From Flavobacterium sp. (GTDB taxonomy: Bacteria; Bacteroidota; Bacteroidia; Flavobacteriales; Flavobacteriaceae), in the NCBI GenBank assembly GCA_019105125.1, contig JAHRWO010000132.1, forward strand, positions 1 through 5,311: a stretch of DNA of 5,311 bases. The letters run 5' to 3'. A program made the position numbers and the translations under genes. Numbering within the stretch: position 1 is the first letter of the stretch; each line of letters opens with the position of its first letter. The notes beneath the pieces were generated by a model. It did not search any database. It had not been told where the DNA came from and worked only from the letters and a program-made list of their open reading frames with translations. This document shows positions 1 through 5,311 of this stretch, in pieces.

Positions 1-520
1 TAGTTGCTAAAGTCTCTGAAATTAATTCGTTTTTCATCACATAATCCTTAGTCTCTCCCGAAAACTGAATACGCATTAAACTTACTGGACTATTTTTTAA
101 TTCTTCATAATTGAATTTTGAAAAATAAAAATACGTAGTTAAAATTCGTATGTTACTTTTTTCATCTGAATTATAGTTTAATTCACTACAAATATCATCA
201 TAGGCATGAAGTAGTGTTACAATTTTACCGTTCATTAATTGCAGTACAATTTTTGAACTTTTAGACAAACAACTTGTAGGTATGAAATCGTTGTTTTTTT
301 GGAGTTGTTGAAAACTAAGTAAAGGTACCCCATTATTGTTGATTAGACTAAAAAATATAAATTCCTTGTTATTTCCAAAAATTTTTTCGTTCATTAACTT
401 TTGAGGTAAGGCTTTTAGCGATGTAGAATCGGTTTTTTCTTGCATATCGTAAACACAATCCTTTGTTTGAGCATTAGTGTATACGGTTAACAATAAAAAT
501 AAGGCTAGAATTTTTTTCAT
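1..520 (-). CDS. Exported protein of unknown function, 3' end cut by the window edge
   Basis: I read 173 codons with no stop from ATG at 520-518 down to the left edge, so the C-terminus is missing. The first 17 residues form a Sec signal peptide: MKK, a run of Leu/Ile/Ala/Phe, then TNA before Gln18, a plausible signal peptidase I site. The mature part has Cys22, Cys84 and Cys111, no transmembrane segment and no catalytic motif that I recognise, so it is probably periplasmic or envelope-associated. It resembles short conserved hypothetical proteins of flavobacteria, from memory only. The start lies 5 bases after the stop of the methyltransferase gene, so it is probably the last or a late gene of that operon. 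No ribosome-binding motif is visible, as is usual in Bacteroidota. The reading frame is sure; the function is unknown. Confidence 0.85.
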   Translation of the reverse strand, partial: MKKILALFLLLTVYTNAQTKDCVYDMQEKTDSTSLKALPQKLMNEKIFGNNKEFIFFSLINNNGVPLLSFQQLQKNNDFIPTSCLSKSSKIVLQLMNGKIVTLLHAYDDICSELNYNSDEKSNIRILTTYFYFSKFNYEELKNSPVSLMRIQFSGETKDYVMKNELISETLAT

Positions 521-525
521 GATAT

Positions 526-1704
526 TTATATTTTGGTACAAAGTAAAATTATTTTTTCATTATTCATATTTGTAGTGAAAAAGGCAAAAATTGTTCCACC
601 GTCAGTAATTTTGAATTTTTTCTTGATTTCTTCAGGTTTTATGGGAAAATTTCGCGTAGAAACATTCATTTTTTTACCTTGAATATGTTGCGAAATTTCT
701 TTTTTCTGAAATGGAACAATTGCATCAATTTGAAATTTTCTTCCAGGAAAATCAATAAATTCATGCGAAGTATATAAGTGTGAATGTTGGTGCAATTTTT
801 CAATAGCAAATAACTCGGAAACGGCTTCAAATCCTCCAGATTTCATTAGAGAAGCATTGGGTTCGTACAGATATTTTTTTGGCAAACTGTACGAAGCAAA
901 ATACGCTTTTGAACTTTCAATTTTAGTAATCGTTTGTTTTTCTTTTTCTAAATTTACTGCGATAATTTCAGATGATTTATTGAAATTTTTATCAATTTTC
1001 CAGAGCAATTCTTTTACTTCGTTTTCCACTGCCACAATGTGAATTTCAGCCACATTTTTCAATTCCAATGAACCTGAATGAAGGTCTAAAATAGGAGCGG
1101 TTTTGATTAAAATCGTGTCGGTAAATTGGTAATAAAAATCTTGTAAATCAACTACGTTTGGTAAACAATCCGCTAACATAAAGACTTTTCCTTTTGCATG
1201 ATTTCTTCTAGAAGGATCGATGTAAATGCAATCGAATTTCTCATGCAATTGTTTTAAAATTTCTGTGCTATCACCTCGATAACATTCAATATTTGTTGCT
1301 TTTAAAACTTCAAAATTATGTGTTACGATTTGAGATAAATCGGCATTTAATTCGCAATGAATCACTTTTTTGAATTGTTTTGAAAAATAGTAATCGTCAA
1401 TGCCAAATCCTCCTGTACAATCAATCATTTTTTCTCCTGAAACTAAAGATGCCTTATATTTAGCTGTAGTTTCTGAAGAAGTTTGCTCAATAGAAATTTT
1501 ATCAGGATAAACGATATTTTCATTAGAAAACCAAGTTGGAAGTTTTTCTTTTGCTTTCTTTTTTGCAATAATTTGATTAATCAATATTGAGTAGTTGATA
1601 CGTGGAAAAGGATTTTTCTTCAAAGCTAATTTTGAAATATCCGAATCCAAATTTTGATTGATAAAATTTTGTATTTCAGTCTGTAAAATAGATTTTAGAT
1701 TCAA
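526..1704 (-). CDS. THUMP-like class I SAM-dependent methyltransferase (PG_1098 family)
   Basis: This is a 392-residue cytoplasmic protein predicted to transfer a methyl group from S-adenosylmethionine, probably to a nucleic acid; the target is unknown. A helical N-terminal region (about 1-85, with SKLALKKNPFP and AKEKLPTWF) is followed by a Rossmann-type domain. That domain has motif I DCTGGFGID at 95-103, an acidic end to the second strand (HCE, Glu118), Asp145 in RGDS, and a motif IV-like DPSRRN at 163-168. The C-terminal part has YEPNASLMKSGGF (about 280-292) and a NVSTRNFP segment near 347-354, which fit the THUMP-like and ferredoxin-like parts of the family. The length looks complete. 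The start is TTG: the frame upstream reaches a stop at 1731-1729 with no ATG, and the first internal ATG (Met93) would delete the conserved N-terminus. It follows the permease stop by one base. The family is well supported; the substrate is not. Confidence 0.9.
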   Translation of the reverse strand: MNLKSILQTEIQNFINQNLDSDISKLALKKNPFPRINYSILINQIIAKKKAKEKLPTWFSNENIVYPDKISIEQTSSETTAKYKASLVSGEKMIDCTGGFGIDDYYFSKQFKKVIHCELNADLSQIVTHNFEVLKATNIECYRGDSTEILKQLHEKFDCIYIDPSRRNHAKGKVFMLADCLPNVVDLQDFYYQFTDTILIKTAPILDLHSGSLELKNVAEIHIVAVENEVKELLWKIDKNFNKSSEIIAVNLEKEKQTITKIESSKAYFASYSLPKKYLYEPNASLMKSGGFEAVSELFAIEKLHQHSHLYTSHEFIDFPGRKFQIDAIVPFQKKEISQHIQGKKMNVSTRNFPIKPEEIKKKFKITDGGTIFAFFTTNMNNEKIILLCTKI

Positions 1705-1708
1705 ACTA
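1702..1708 (-). other. Stop/start junction TAG-T-TTG between permease and methyltransferase genes
   Basis: On the minus strand the permease stop TAG (1708-1706) is followed by one base and then TTG (1704-1702), which opens the methyltransferase frame. No purine-rich ribosome-binding sequence precedes it. The spacing favours translation by ribosomes ending on the permease message (translational coupling), and the rare start codon would keep methyltransferase levels low. The geometry is seen directly; the coupling is inferred. Confidence 0.7.
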
Positions 1709-2800
1709 TAAGTTTTTAGTAAGGGCTTTTATGACTTTATTTTCGGGTAAAAATTCTTTTCCAATAACTTTAAGACAAGTATAAAAGGGAACTGCGATAA
1801 TCATTCCAGTAATACCAGATAAGATTCCAGCTATTAAGACAACAAGAAAAATTTCTAGTGGATGTGAATTTGTGCTTTTTGAAAAAATTAAGGGTGCACT
1901 GATATTGTTATCGATTACTTGAATTATTAGCATTCCTATTAAAACGTAAATTGTAGTGGGTACTGTTTCGGTTGCAAAATCAACTCCTGTACCAATGCTG
2001 CTGATCATTATCAAAAGTCCGGCGATACATGTTGCTATAATAGGTCCAATGTAAGGCACGATGTTAAGTACTGCACATAAAAGGGCGATTATCAATGCGT
2101 TTTGAACTCCAAAAATAAAGAAGACTAAAGAATATAGTACTAAAATAATAAATAGTTGCAATAACAGCCCTAAAAAATATTTGGAAAGCATTTCATTGAT
2201 TTTATTCACAGAATTTAAAATTTTCTCCTTTTGATTTAGAGGTAAAACATTTCTAAATGCATTAAAAAATGAAGCCCTTTCCTTTAATAAGAAAAATGAA
2301 ATAAACAAAACAGATGCAAATCCCATTCCGATATTTCCGATAGTATTTACAATCGTATTCAAGAAATTGGGAATAAATTCGAAGTTAGAAAAAGAAGTTA
2401 AATTGGTGCTTTTGAATACTTTTTCTACGTCAATGTTGTAACTTTCTAGATAGTTTATAACGTTGCTTAGTAGGCGATTATAGTTTTGTTCTAAAGAATG
2501 TATATCAAGTAAAGATAAATTTTCTCCTTGGGAGATTAACAAGGGAATAAATAGAAATCCTATTCCAATTAATAATAAAATTACAAAAGTCATGGAAACA
2601 ACAACCGCTAGAGTATTCTTAAATTTCAATTTTCTTTTTAAAAACAGTACCAATGGATTGAGTAAAAGAGTAAAGACAACAGAAATAAGACAATAGATTA
2701 TTACAGTAGAAATTTTGTACAGAAAAAGTAAGGCAAGTATTATTGCTGTTAGAATTAAGGTTGCTCTGACAATTCCACTAGATAATTCTTTTGAAGTCAT
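1706..2800 (-). CDS. AI-2E family transporter (PerM/TqsA-like permease)
   Basis: This 364-residue integral inner-membrane protein has about eight hydrophobic segments, near residues 11-29, 31-54, 64-90, 151-173, 206-231, 233-263, 282-300 and 313-342. A soluble loop (about 91-150) lies between the third and fourth, as is usual for PF01594. Family marks are NIVPYIGP at 246-253, the QVIDNNISAPLIFSKS stretch at 294-309, the HPLEIF motif at 313-318, and a Gly-rich GILSGITGMIIAVPF end at 325-339. Members have been linked to autoinducer-2 export, Na+/H+ antiport and other transport, so the annotated name does not fix the substrate; flavobacteria are not known to depend on AI-2 here. The length is normal. 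ATG is at 2800-2798 with no Shine-Dalgarno. It begins just after the protease terminator and leads directly into the methyltransferase gene, so it is the first gene of a likely three-gene operon, whose promoter I could not place. Confidence 0.93.
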   Translation of the reverse strand: MTSKELSSGIVRATLILTAIILALLFLYKISTVIIYCLISVVFTLLLNPLVLFLKRKLKFKNTLAVVVSMTFVILLLIGIGFLFIPLLISQGENLSLLDIHSLEQNYNRLLSNVINYLESYNIDVEKVFKSTNLTSFSNFEFIPNFLNTIVNTIGNIGMGFASVLFISFFLLKERASFFNAFRNVLPLNQKEKILNSVNKINEMLSKYFLGLLLQLFIILVLYSLVFFIFGVQNALIIALLCAVLNIVPYIGPIIATCIAGLLIMISSIGTGVDFATETVPTTIYVLIGMLIIQVIDNNISAPLIFSKSTNSHPLEIFLVVLIAGILSGITGMIIAVPFYTCLKVIGKEFLPENKVIKALTKNL

Positions 2801-2822
2801 GGATGTGATTTTTTGCTAAAAT

Positions 2823-2854
2823 AAAAAAAACTCACCAAATTTTGATGAGTTTTT
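2823..2854 (-). terminator. Intrinsic terminator of the M43 protease gene
   Basis: Read on the minus strand, AAAACTCA and TGAGTTTT form the outer stem (2854-2846 with 2834-2826). A U·G wobble (2845 with 2835) leads to a short inner stem CAA/TTG closing a 3-base loop, and eight T follow (2830-2823). On the plus strand the wobble becomes a C·A mismatch, so the hairpin is better formed in minus-strand RNA. That matches the protease gene ending 26 bases upstream at 2880. It separates the protease from the permease operon, although read-through could still feed the permease gene. Confidence 0.8.
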
Positions 2855-2879
2855 AATATTAGTTTAAATCGAATTTTAA

Positions 2880-3851
2880 TTAAGGTTGAGCAAATGAATT
2901 TCTAGCACCTCCAGCGGCAAATAACGCTAGCATTCTTGCTTTTTGTCCGTTTGAAAACATGTACATACCTGCATCATCAGTATAATCCATAAAATTCATT
3001 GTCATTTCGATTGGATTTCCTGTACAAGTTGAATAATGTGGGAACGATGGAATTCCATAGTTTGCTGTGTTATGAGTAGGAGTGTCGCTTACTAAATCGC
3101 TTCCACAAGTAGCATCACCCCAAATGTGTCTTAAATTTAGCCAATGTCCTACTTCGTGAGTTGCAGTTCTTCCTAAATTGTAAGGAGCAGTAGCTGTTCC
3201 TACAGTACCGAAATATCTTGAATCTACTACAACACCATCAGTTGCTAAAGAACCTCCTGGGAATTGTGCATATCCTAAGATTCCTCCACCAATAGTACAA
3301 ACCCATAAGTTAAGTTTTGTAGAAGGAGATGTTGGATTTAAGCCACCTTGACTGCTTTTTTTCATTGCATCACGAGTTCCCCAAGATGTTTTCTTAGTAG
3401 ATTTTCTGTAAACAGCATCTAATTCAAAGGTTATACCTACGTTAGCAGCAACTCCTGAGAATACAGAAGGGATGTTTGCAAAATCTGAATTTGAAGCGTT
3501 AAAATCTCTGTTTAAAACATCGATTTGAGATTGAATTTGAGCCAATGAAATGTTTTCAGCAGCTGTTCTGTACAACACATTTACCACTACAGGAATTACA
3601 ATTTTTCCATTCACTAAACGATACTGAAGATCTCTAGATCTATTTTGTGTGAATTCCTCAATAGCGTTCATTTTAATTGCTAATTCAGGGTTTTCTTTTA
3701 ATTGTCTTTCATGCACTTCATGACTTGCACAATTTCTGTGATTGTGTCTCAATGCTTCACTAGACGTTTCATTGCTGATTGCGTTTTCATCAGAACTACA
3801 TGAAAAAAGCACTAATGCAAGTGCTAAAATCGATAACAGATTTTTTTTCAT
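2880..3851 (-). CDS. M43 (pappalysin-family) zinc metalloprotease, predicted lipoprotein
   Basis: This is a 323-residue secreted endopeptidase. The N-terminus is a lipoprotein signal: MKKN, a hydrophobic stretch, then LFS-C with Cys18 as the lipidated residue, followed by SSDEN. Such an acidic tail resembles surface-export signals of Bacteroidota lipoproteins. A pro-like region (about 19-80) contains a His-rich patch around Cys41. The catalytic domain carries the metzincin zinc motif HEVGHWLNLRH at 232-242 (ligands His232, His236 and His242, general base Glu233) and the Met-turn NFMDYTDD at 286-293 (Met288, Tyr290). Cys249 and Cys276 could form the family disulfide. The protein ends soon after the Met-turn helix, with no type IX secretion C-terminal domain, consistent with lipid anchoring. 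It stands alone, with its own 139-base leader and its own terminator. Family and active site are certain; the substrate is unknown and could be environmental peptides or protein nutrients. Confidence 0.95.
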   Translation of the reverse strand: MKKNLLSILALALVLFSCSSDENAISNETSSEALRHNHRNCASHEVHERQLKENPELAIKMNAIEEFTQNRSRDLQYRLVNGKIVIPVVVNVLYRTAAENISLAQIQSQIDVLNRDFNASNSDFANIPSVFSGVAANVGITFELDAVYRKSTKKTSWGTRDAMKKSSQGGLNPTSPSTKLNLWVCTIGGGILGYAQFPGGSLATDGVVVDSRYFGTVGTATAPYNLGRTATHEVGHWLNLRHIWGDATCGSDLVSDTPTHNTANYGIPSFPHYSTCTGNPIEMTMNFMDYTDDAGMYMFSNGQKARMLALFAAGGARNSFAQP

Positions 3852-3868
3852 AAATTAATAAATTTAAT

Positions 3869-3888
3869 GGTTAGTTTTGGTTAGTTTT
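3869..3888. repeat. Perfect 10-bp tandem repeat in the protease leader
   Basis: GGTTAGTTTT occurs twice head to tail (3869-3878 and 3879-3888); it reads AAAACTAACC twice in the direction of transcription. It ends 17 bases before the protease ATG, inside the probable 5' untranslated region. These copies hold most of the G and C of an otherwise extremely A+T-rich stretch (17 G+C in the 139 bases 3852-3990). It could be a regulator or RNA-binding site, or a replication-slippage duplication; nothing in the sequence decides between these. Confidence 0.8.
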
Positions 3889-3900
3889 TTTTGATTATCA

Positions 3901-3922
3901 CTATTTTTTTTAAAAAATATAG
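3901..3922. repeat. A+T-rich dyad in the protease promoter region
   Basis: CTAT at the left and ATAG at the right flank a T run followed by an A run. The result is a 22-base near-perfect inverted repeat with one mismatched pair and no real loop. It lies next to the candidate -7 box and around the expected transcription start. It may be an operator or simply a chance product of A/T tracts, which bend DNA and are common here. Confidence 0.3.
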
Positions 3923-3923
3923 T

Positions 3924-3931
3924 CAAAAATA
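3924..3931 (-). promoter_or_regulatory. Candidate Bacteroidota -7 box (TATTTTTG) for the protease gene
   Basis: On the minus strand TATTTTTG fits the TAnnTTTG -7 consensus of the Bacteroidota primary sigma factor. It lies about 72 bases before the protease ATG and would give a leader of about 65-70 bases. The usual TTG element near -33 is not found at the expected distance, and A/T-rich DNA makes chance matches likely. The overlapping TTGACT (3926-3921) could be read as a -35 element, but no good -10 follows at normal spacing. Confidence 0.35.
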
Positions 3932-3963
3932 ATATTTTTTTTAAATAAAAAAATAGGATGTGT

Positions 3964-3997
3964 AAAAAAAATGTTAAATTAATAACTTAATTAATTT
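3964..3997 (-). terminator. Possible weak A/T-only terminator after the DUF4159 gene
   Basis: On the minus strand AAATTAAT (3997-3990) and ATTAATTT (3983-3976) form a perfect 8-bp stem around a 6-base loop. Four further bases and then eight T (3971-3964) follow. The stop codon TAA of the DUF4159 gene (3993-3991) lies inside the stem. Position and T tract suit a terminator, but a stem without any G-C pair is weak, and such palindromes arise easily in this composition. Confidence 0.35.
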
Positions 3998-4629
3998 TTG
4001 AAAGCGTAGTTAAGAATATTTGCTCCCATTTTAAGCGCAATTTCTCGAATTCTTTGTGGATTGTTATGTACTTCTGAATCTTCCCAACCATCACCTAAAT
4101 CAGTCTCGTAAGTATAAAGTAAAACGATTCTTCCTTCAATAAAGACTCCAAAGGCTTGTGGTTTTTGATTGTCGTGTTCATGGATTTTAGGTAATCCATT
4201 TGGGAAATTAAATGGTTCTTGAAATAAAATATGATTTGAAGGAATTTCCGTTAGTGGATTATCGGGAAATATTTTTTTGATTTCTTTTCGAATGTATTCA
4301 TTCATTCCGTAATTATCGTCAATATGTAAAAAACCTCCAGAAATTAAATAATTTCTAAGATTGATAACATCGTTTGCACTGAAAACTACATTACCGTGAC
4401 CAGTTAAATGAACATAAGGATATGAGAAAATTTCTGAACTCCCAACATCAACTGTAGCAATTTTAGTATTGATTTTAGTATTGATATTTTGATTGCAAAA
4501 TTTAGCCAAATTAGGTAAAGAAGTCGGATTCGCGTACCAATCTCCACCACCGGAATATTTAGCAACAGCGATTTCTTGGGTAAAACTCAAATTCCAAATC
4601 AATACTATAAGGACTAAAATTCTATTCAT
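3991..4629 (-). CDS. Exported DUF4159 domain protein
   Basis: This 212-residue protein has an N-terminal hydrophobic signal (MNRILVLIVLIWNLSFTQ, about 1-18), so it is probably periplasmic. The rest matches the DUF4159 family (PF13709), whose fold is related to class I glutamine amidotransferase/ThuA-like proteins but whose activity is not established. Recognisable blocks are KYSGGGDWY (24-32), TVDVGSSEIFSYPYVHLTGHGN (59-80), GGFLHIDDNYGMNE (98-111, with the Asp104-Asp105 pair) and YTYETDLGDGWED (172-184). A perfect 12-bp in-frame repeat encodes INTK twice at 49-56. The ATG (4629-4627) overlaps the end of rsmE by 8 bases, so the two genes are co-transcribed and probably translationally coupled. 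In flavobacteria a DUF4159 gene beside rsmE is, as I recall, a recurring arrangement. Family assignment is strong; function is unknown. Confidence 0.9.
   Translation of the reverse strand: MNRILVLIVLIWNLSFTQEIAVAKYSGGGDWYANPTSLPNLAKFCNQNINTKINTKIATVDVGSSEIFSYPYVHLTGHGNVVFSANDVINLRNYLISGGFLHIDDNYGMNEYIRKEIKKIFPDNPLTEIPSNHILFQEPFNFPNGLPKIHEHDNQKPQAFGVFIEGRIVLLYTYETDLGDGWEDSEVHNNPQRIREIALKMGANILNYAFKN
4460..4483. repeat. 12-bp in-frame tandem repeat within the DUF4159 gene
   Basis: ATTTTAGTATTG is present twice without a gap (4460-4471 and 4472-4483). Being a multiple of three, it keeps the frame and encodes INTK-INTK (residues 49-56), just before the conserved TVDVGS block. It looks like recent slippage or a low-complexity linker; the position between the first helix and a core strand would tolerate change. 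Confidence 0.75.
4622..4629 (-). other. 8-base overlap of rsmE stop and DUF4159 start (ATGAATAG)
   Basis: Minus-strand ATGAATAG contains the DUF4159 start ATG (4629-4627) and the rsmE stop TAG (4624-4622) in different frames. The overlap fixes the DUF4159 start, shows that the two genes share one transcript, and suggests ribosomes finishing rsmE re-initiate on DUF4159. Confidence 0.85.
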
Positions 4630-5311
4630 TTATCAAAGCAATTGTATGACAAGCTACTAAAGCAGCCGTTTCTGTTCTCAATCTTGTGTTTCCCAAAGTT
4701 ACTGGAATAAATCCATTTTCAATGGCCAAATTGATTTCTTTTGTAGAAAAATCACCTTCTGGTCCAATCAAAATAGTAACTTTTTCTTCCTTGTTGACTT
4801 CGTTTTTAAACGATTTTTTATCGGTTTCTTCACAATGTGCAATGAATTTTTGTCCGTCGATAGTTGATTTTACAAATTGAGAAAGCGAAATCGGTTCATT
4901 TATTTTTGGAATATAATAATGTAACGATTGTTTCATTGCAGCTTGAATAATTTTTTCCGCTCGATCAATTTTGTACACTTTTCGTTCGGAATGATCACAA
5001 ATAATTGGAGTGATTTCGTGAATGCCAATTTCGGTTGCTTTTTCTAAAAACCACTCTAAACGATCGTTCATTTTGGTTGGAGCAACGGCAATATGCGTGT
5101 AAAATTTATCAGGTTCTTGAAAGGTTTCTTTTGTGATTTTAACTTCACATTTTTTTTCAGAAGCTAAAATAATTTCCGATTCAAATAGATGTCCTAATCC
5201 ATTAGTAATAAATATTTTATCACTTTCTTTTTTACGTAATACTTTAACAATGTGTTTGCTTTCTTCTTTGTCGAAAAAGAAAGTAATATCACCTTGTTTT
5301 ATATCGGAATT
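4622..5311 (-). CDS. rsmE: 16S rRNA (uracil(1498)-N(3))-methyltransferase RsmE, extreme N-terminus outside window
   Basis: RsmE methylates N3 of U1498 in 16S rRNA on the assembled 30S subunit, using S-adenosylmethionine. The frame is open from the stop TAG (4624-4622) to the right edge, giving 229 residues; families run to about 235-245, so only a few N-terminal residues are missing. The internal ATG at 5071-5069 is not the start. The 80 residues before it form the PUA-like RNA-binding domain, including KHIVKVLRKK (visible about 24-33) and HIAVAPTK just before that Met. Then come the conserved NDRLEWFLEKATEIG (82-96) and the C-terminal SPOUT knot with LIGPEGDFS (181-189) and LGNTRLRTETAALVACH (206-222), which bind SAM. 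The protein is cytoplasmic and probably dimeric, as other SPOUT enzymes are. The downstream DUF4159 gene overlaps it. Identification is secure. Confidence 0.96.
   Translation of the reverse strand, partial: NSDIKQGDITFFFDKEESKHIVKVLRKKESDKIFITNGLGHLFESEIILASEKKCEVKITKETFQEPDKFYTHIAVAPTKMNDRLEWFLEKATEIGIHEITPIICDHSERKVYKIDRAEKIIQAAMKQSLHYYIPKINEPISLSQFVKSTIDGQKFIAHCEETDKKSFKNEVNKEEKVTILIGPEGDFSTKEINLAIENGFIPVTLGNTRLRTETAALVACHTIALINE

Noticed and set aside
530..560. Possible promoter (TTACTTTG) before the exported protein gene
   Set aside because: It matches only 7 of 8 positions of an extended -7 box, has no TTG at the expected upstream distance, and lies inside coding sequence with a 5-base gap that favours co-transcription.
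857..1042. Plus-strand open frame of 61 codons
   Set aside because: It lies wholly inside the methyltransferase gene on the opposite strand, has no recognisable domain and looks like an antisense shadow.
1706..2800. Quorum-sensing (autoinducer-2) system
   Set aside because: Only the family name suggests this. No luxS, receptor or kinase gene is in the window, and PF01594 members transport diverse substrates.
2801..2822. TATTTTAG as a -7 box for the permease
   Set aside because: It deviates from TAnnTTTG, the nearest upstream TTTG is too close, and it lies within the T tract region of the terminator.
3852..3990. Small RNA, riboswitch or attachment site in the longest gap
   Set aside because: Apart from the tandem repeat, the dyad and the terminator-like hairpin, it is A/T tracts with no structured conserved core, no tRNA-like sequence and no integrase nearby.
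4686..4880. Plus-strand open frame of 64 codons
   Set aside because: It is fully antisense to the conserved SPOUT domain of rsmE; its sequence mirrors that conserved coding region and has no independent support.

Overview
The window is A+T-rich and every gene lies on the minus strand. There are no Shine-Dalgarno-like motifs before the starts, one leader carries a TAnnTTTG-type promoter element, and the protein families are typical of the phylum. All this points to a Flavobacteriia chromosome (Bacteroidota), most likely Flavobacterium or a close relative. That assignment comes from protein style and gene content, not from a database search.

In transcription order (right to left) there are three units. 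Unit 1 (5311 to 3991) holds rsmE, the 16S rRNA m3U1498 methyltransferase, which lacks only its extreme N-terminus at the window edge. It overlaps by 8 bases an exported DUF4159 protein. A weak A/T-only hairpin with a T tract may end this unit. Unit 2 (about 3920 to 2823) is one gene: a lipoprotein-type M43 (pappalysin-family) zinc metalloprotease. It has its own very A+T-rich leader, containing a perfect 10-bp tandem repeat and a candidate -7 box, and a clear intrinsic terminator. Unit 3 (2800 to 1) is a tight run of an AI-2E/PerM-family permease, a THUMP-like class I SAM-dependent methyltransferase of the PG_1098 type starting at TTG one base after the permease stop, and an exported protein of unknown function that runs off the left edge.

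Units 1 and 3 look like ordinary core flavobacterial genes: a ribosomal RNA methyltransferase, a putative nucleic-acid methyltransferase, a permease and two small exported proteins. The protease between them looks like a self-contained secreted-hydrolase module. No RNA genes, insertion sequences, CRISPR arrays, phage genes or defence systems are visible. I do not think the window holds a new multi-gene system. The points most worth checking are the protease's His/Cys-rich pro-segment and apparent paired loss of two cysteines, the TTG start, the corrected rsmE start, and the two short tandem repeats.
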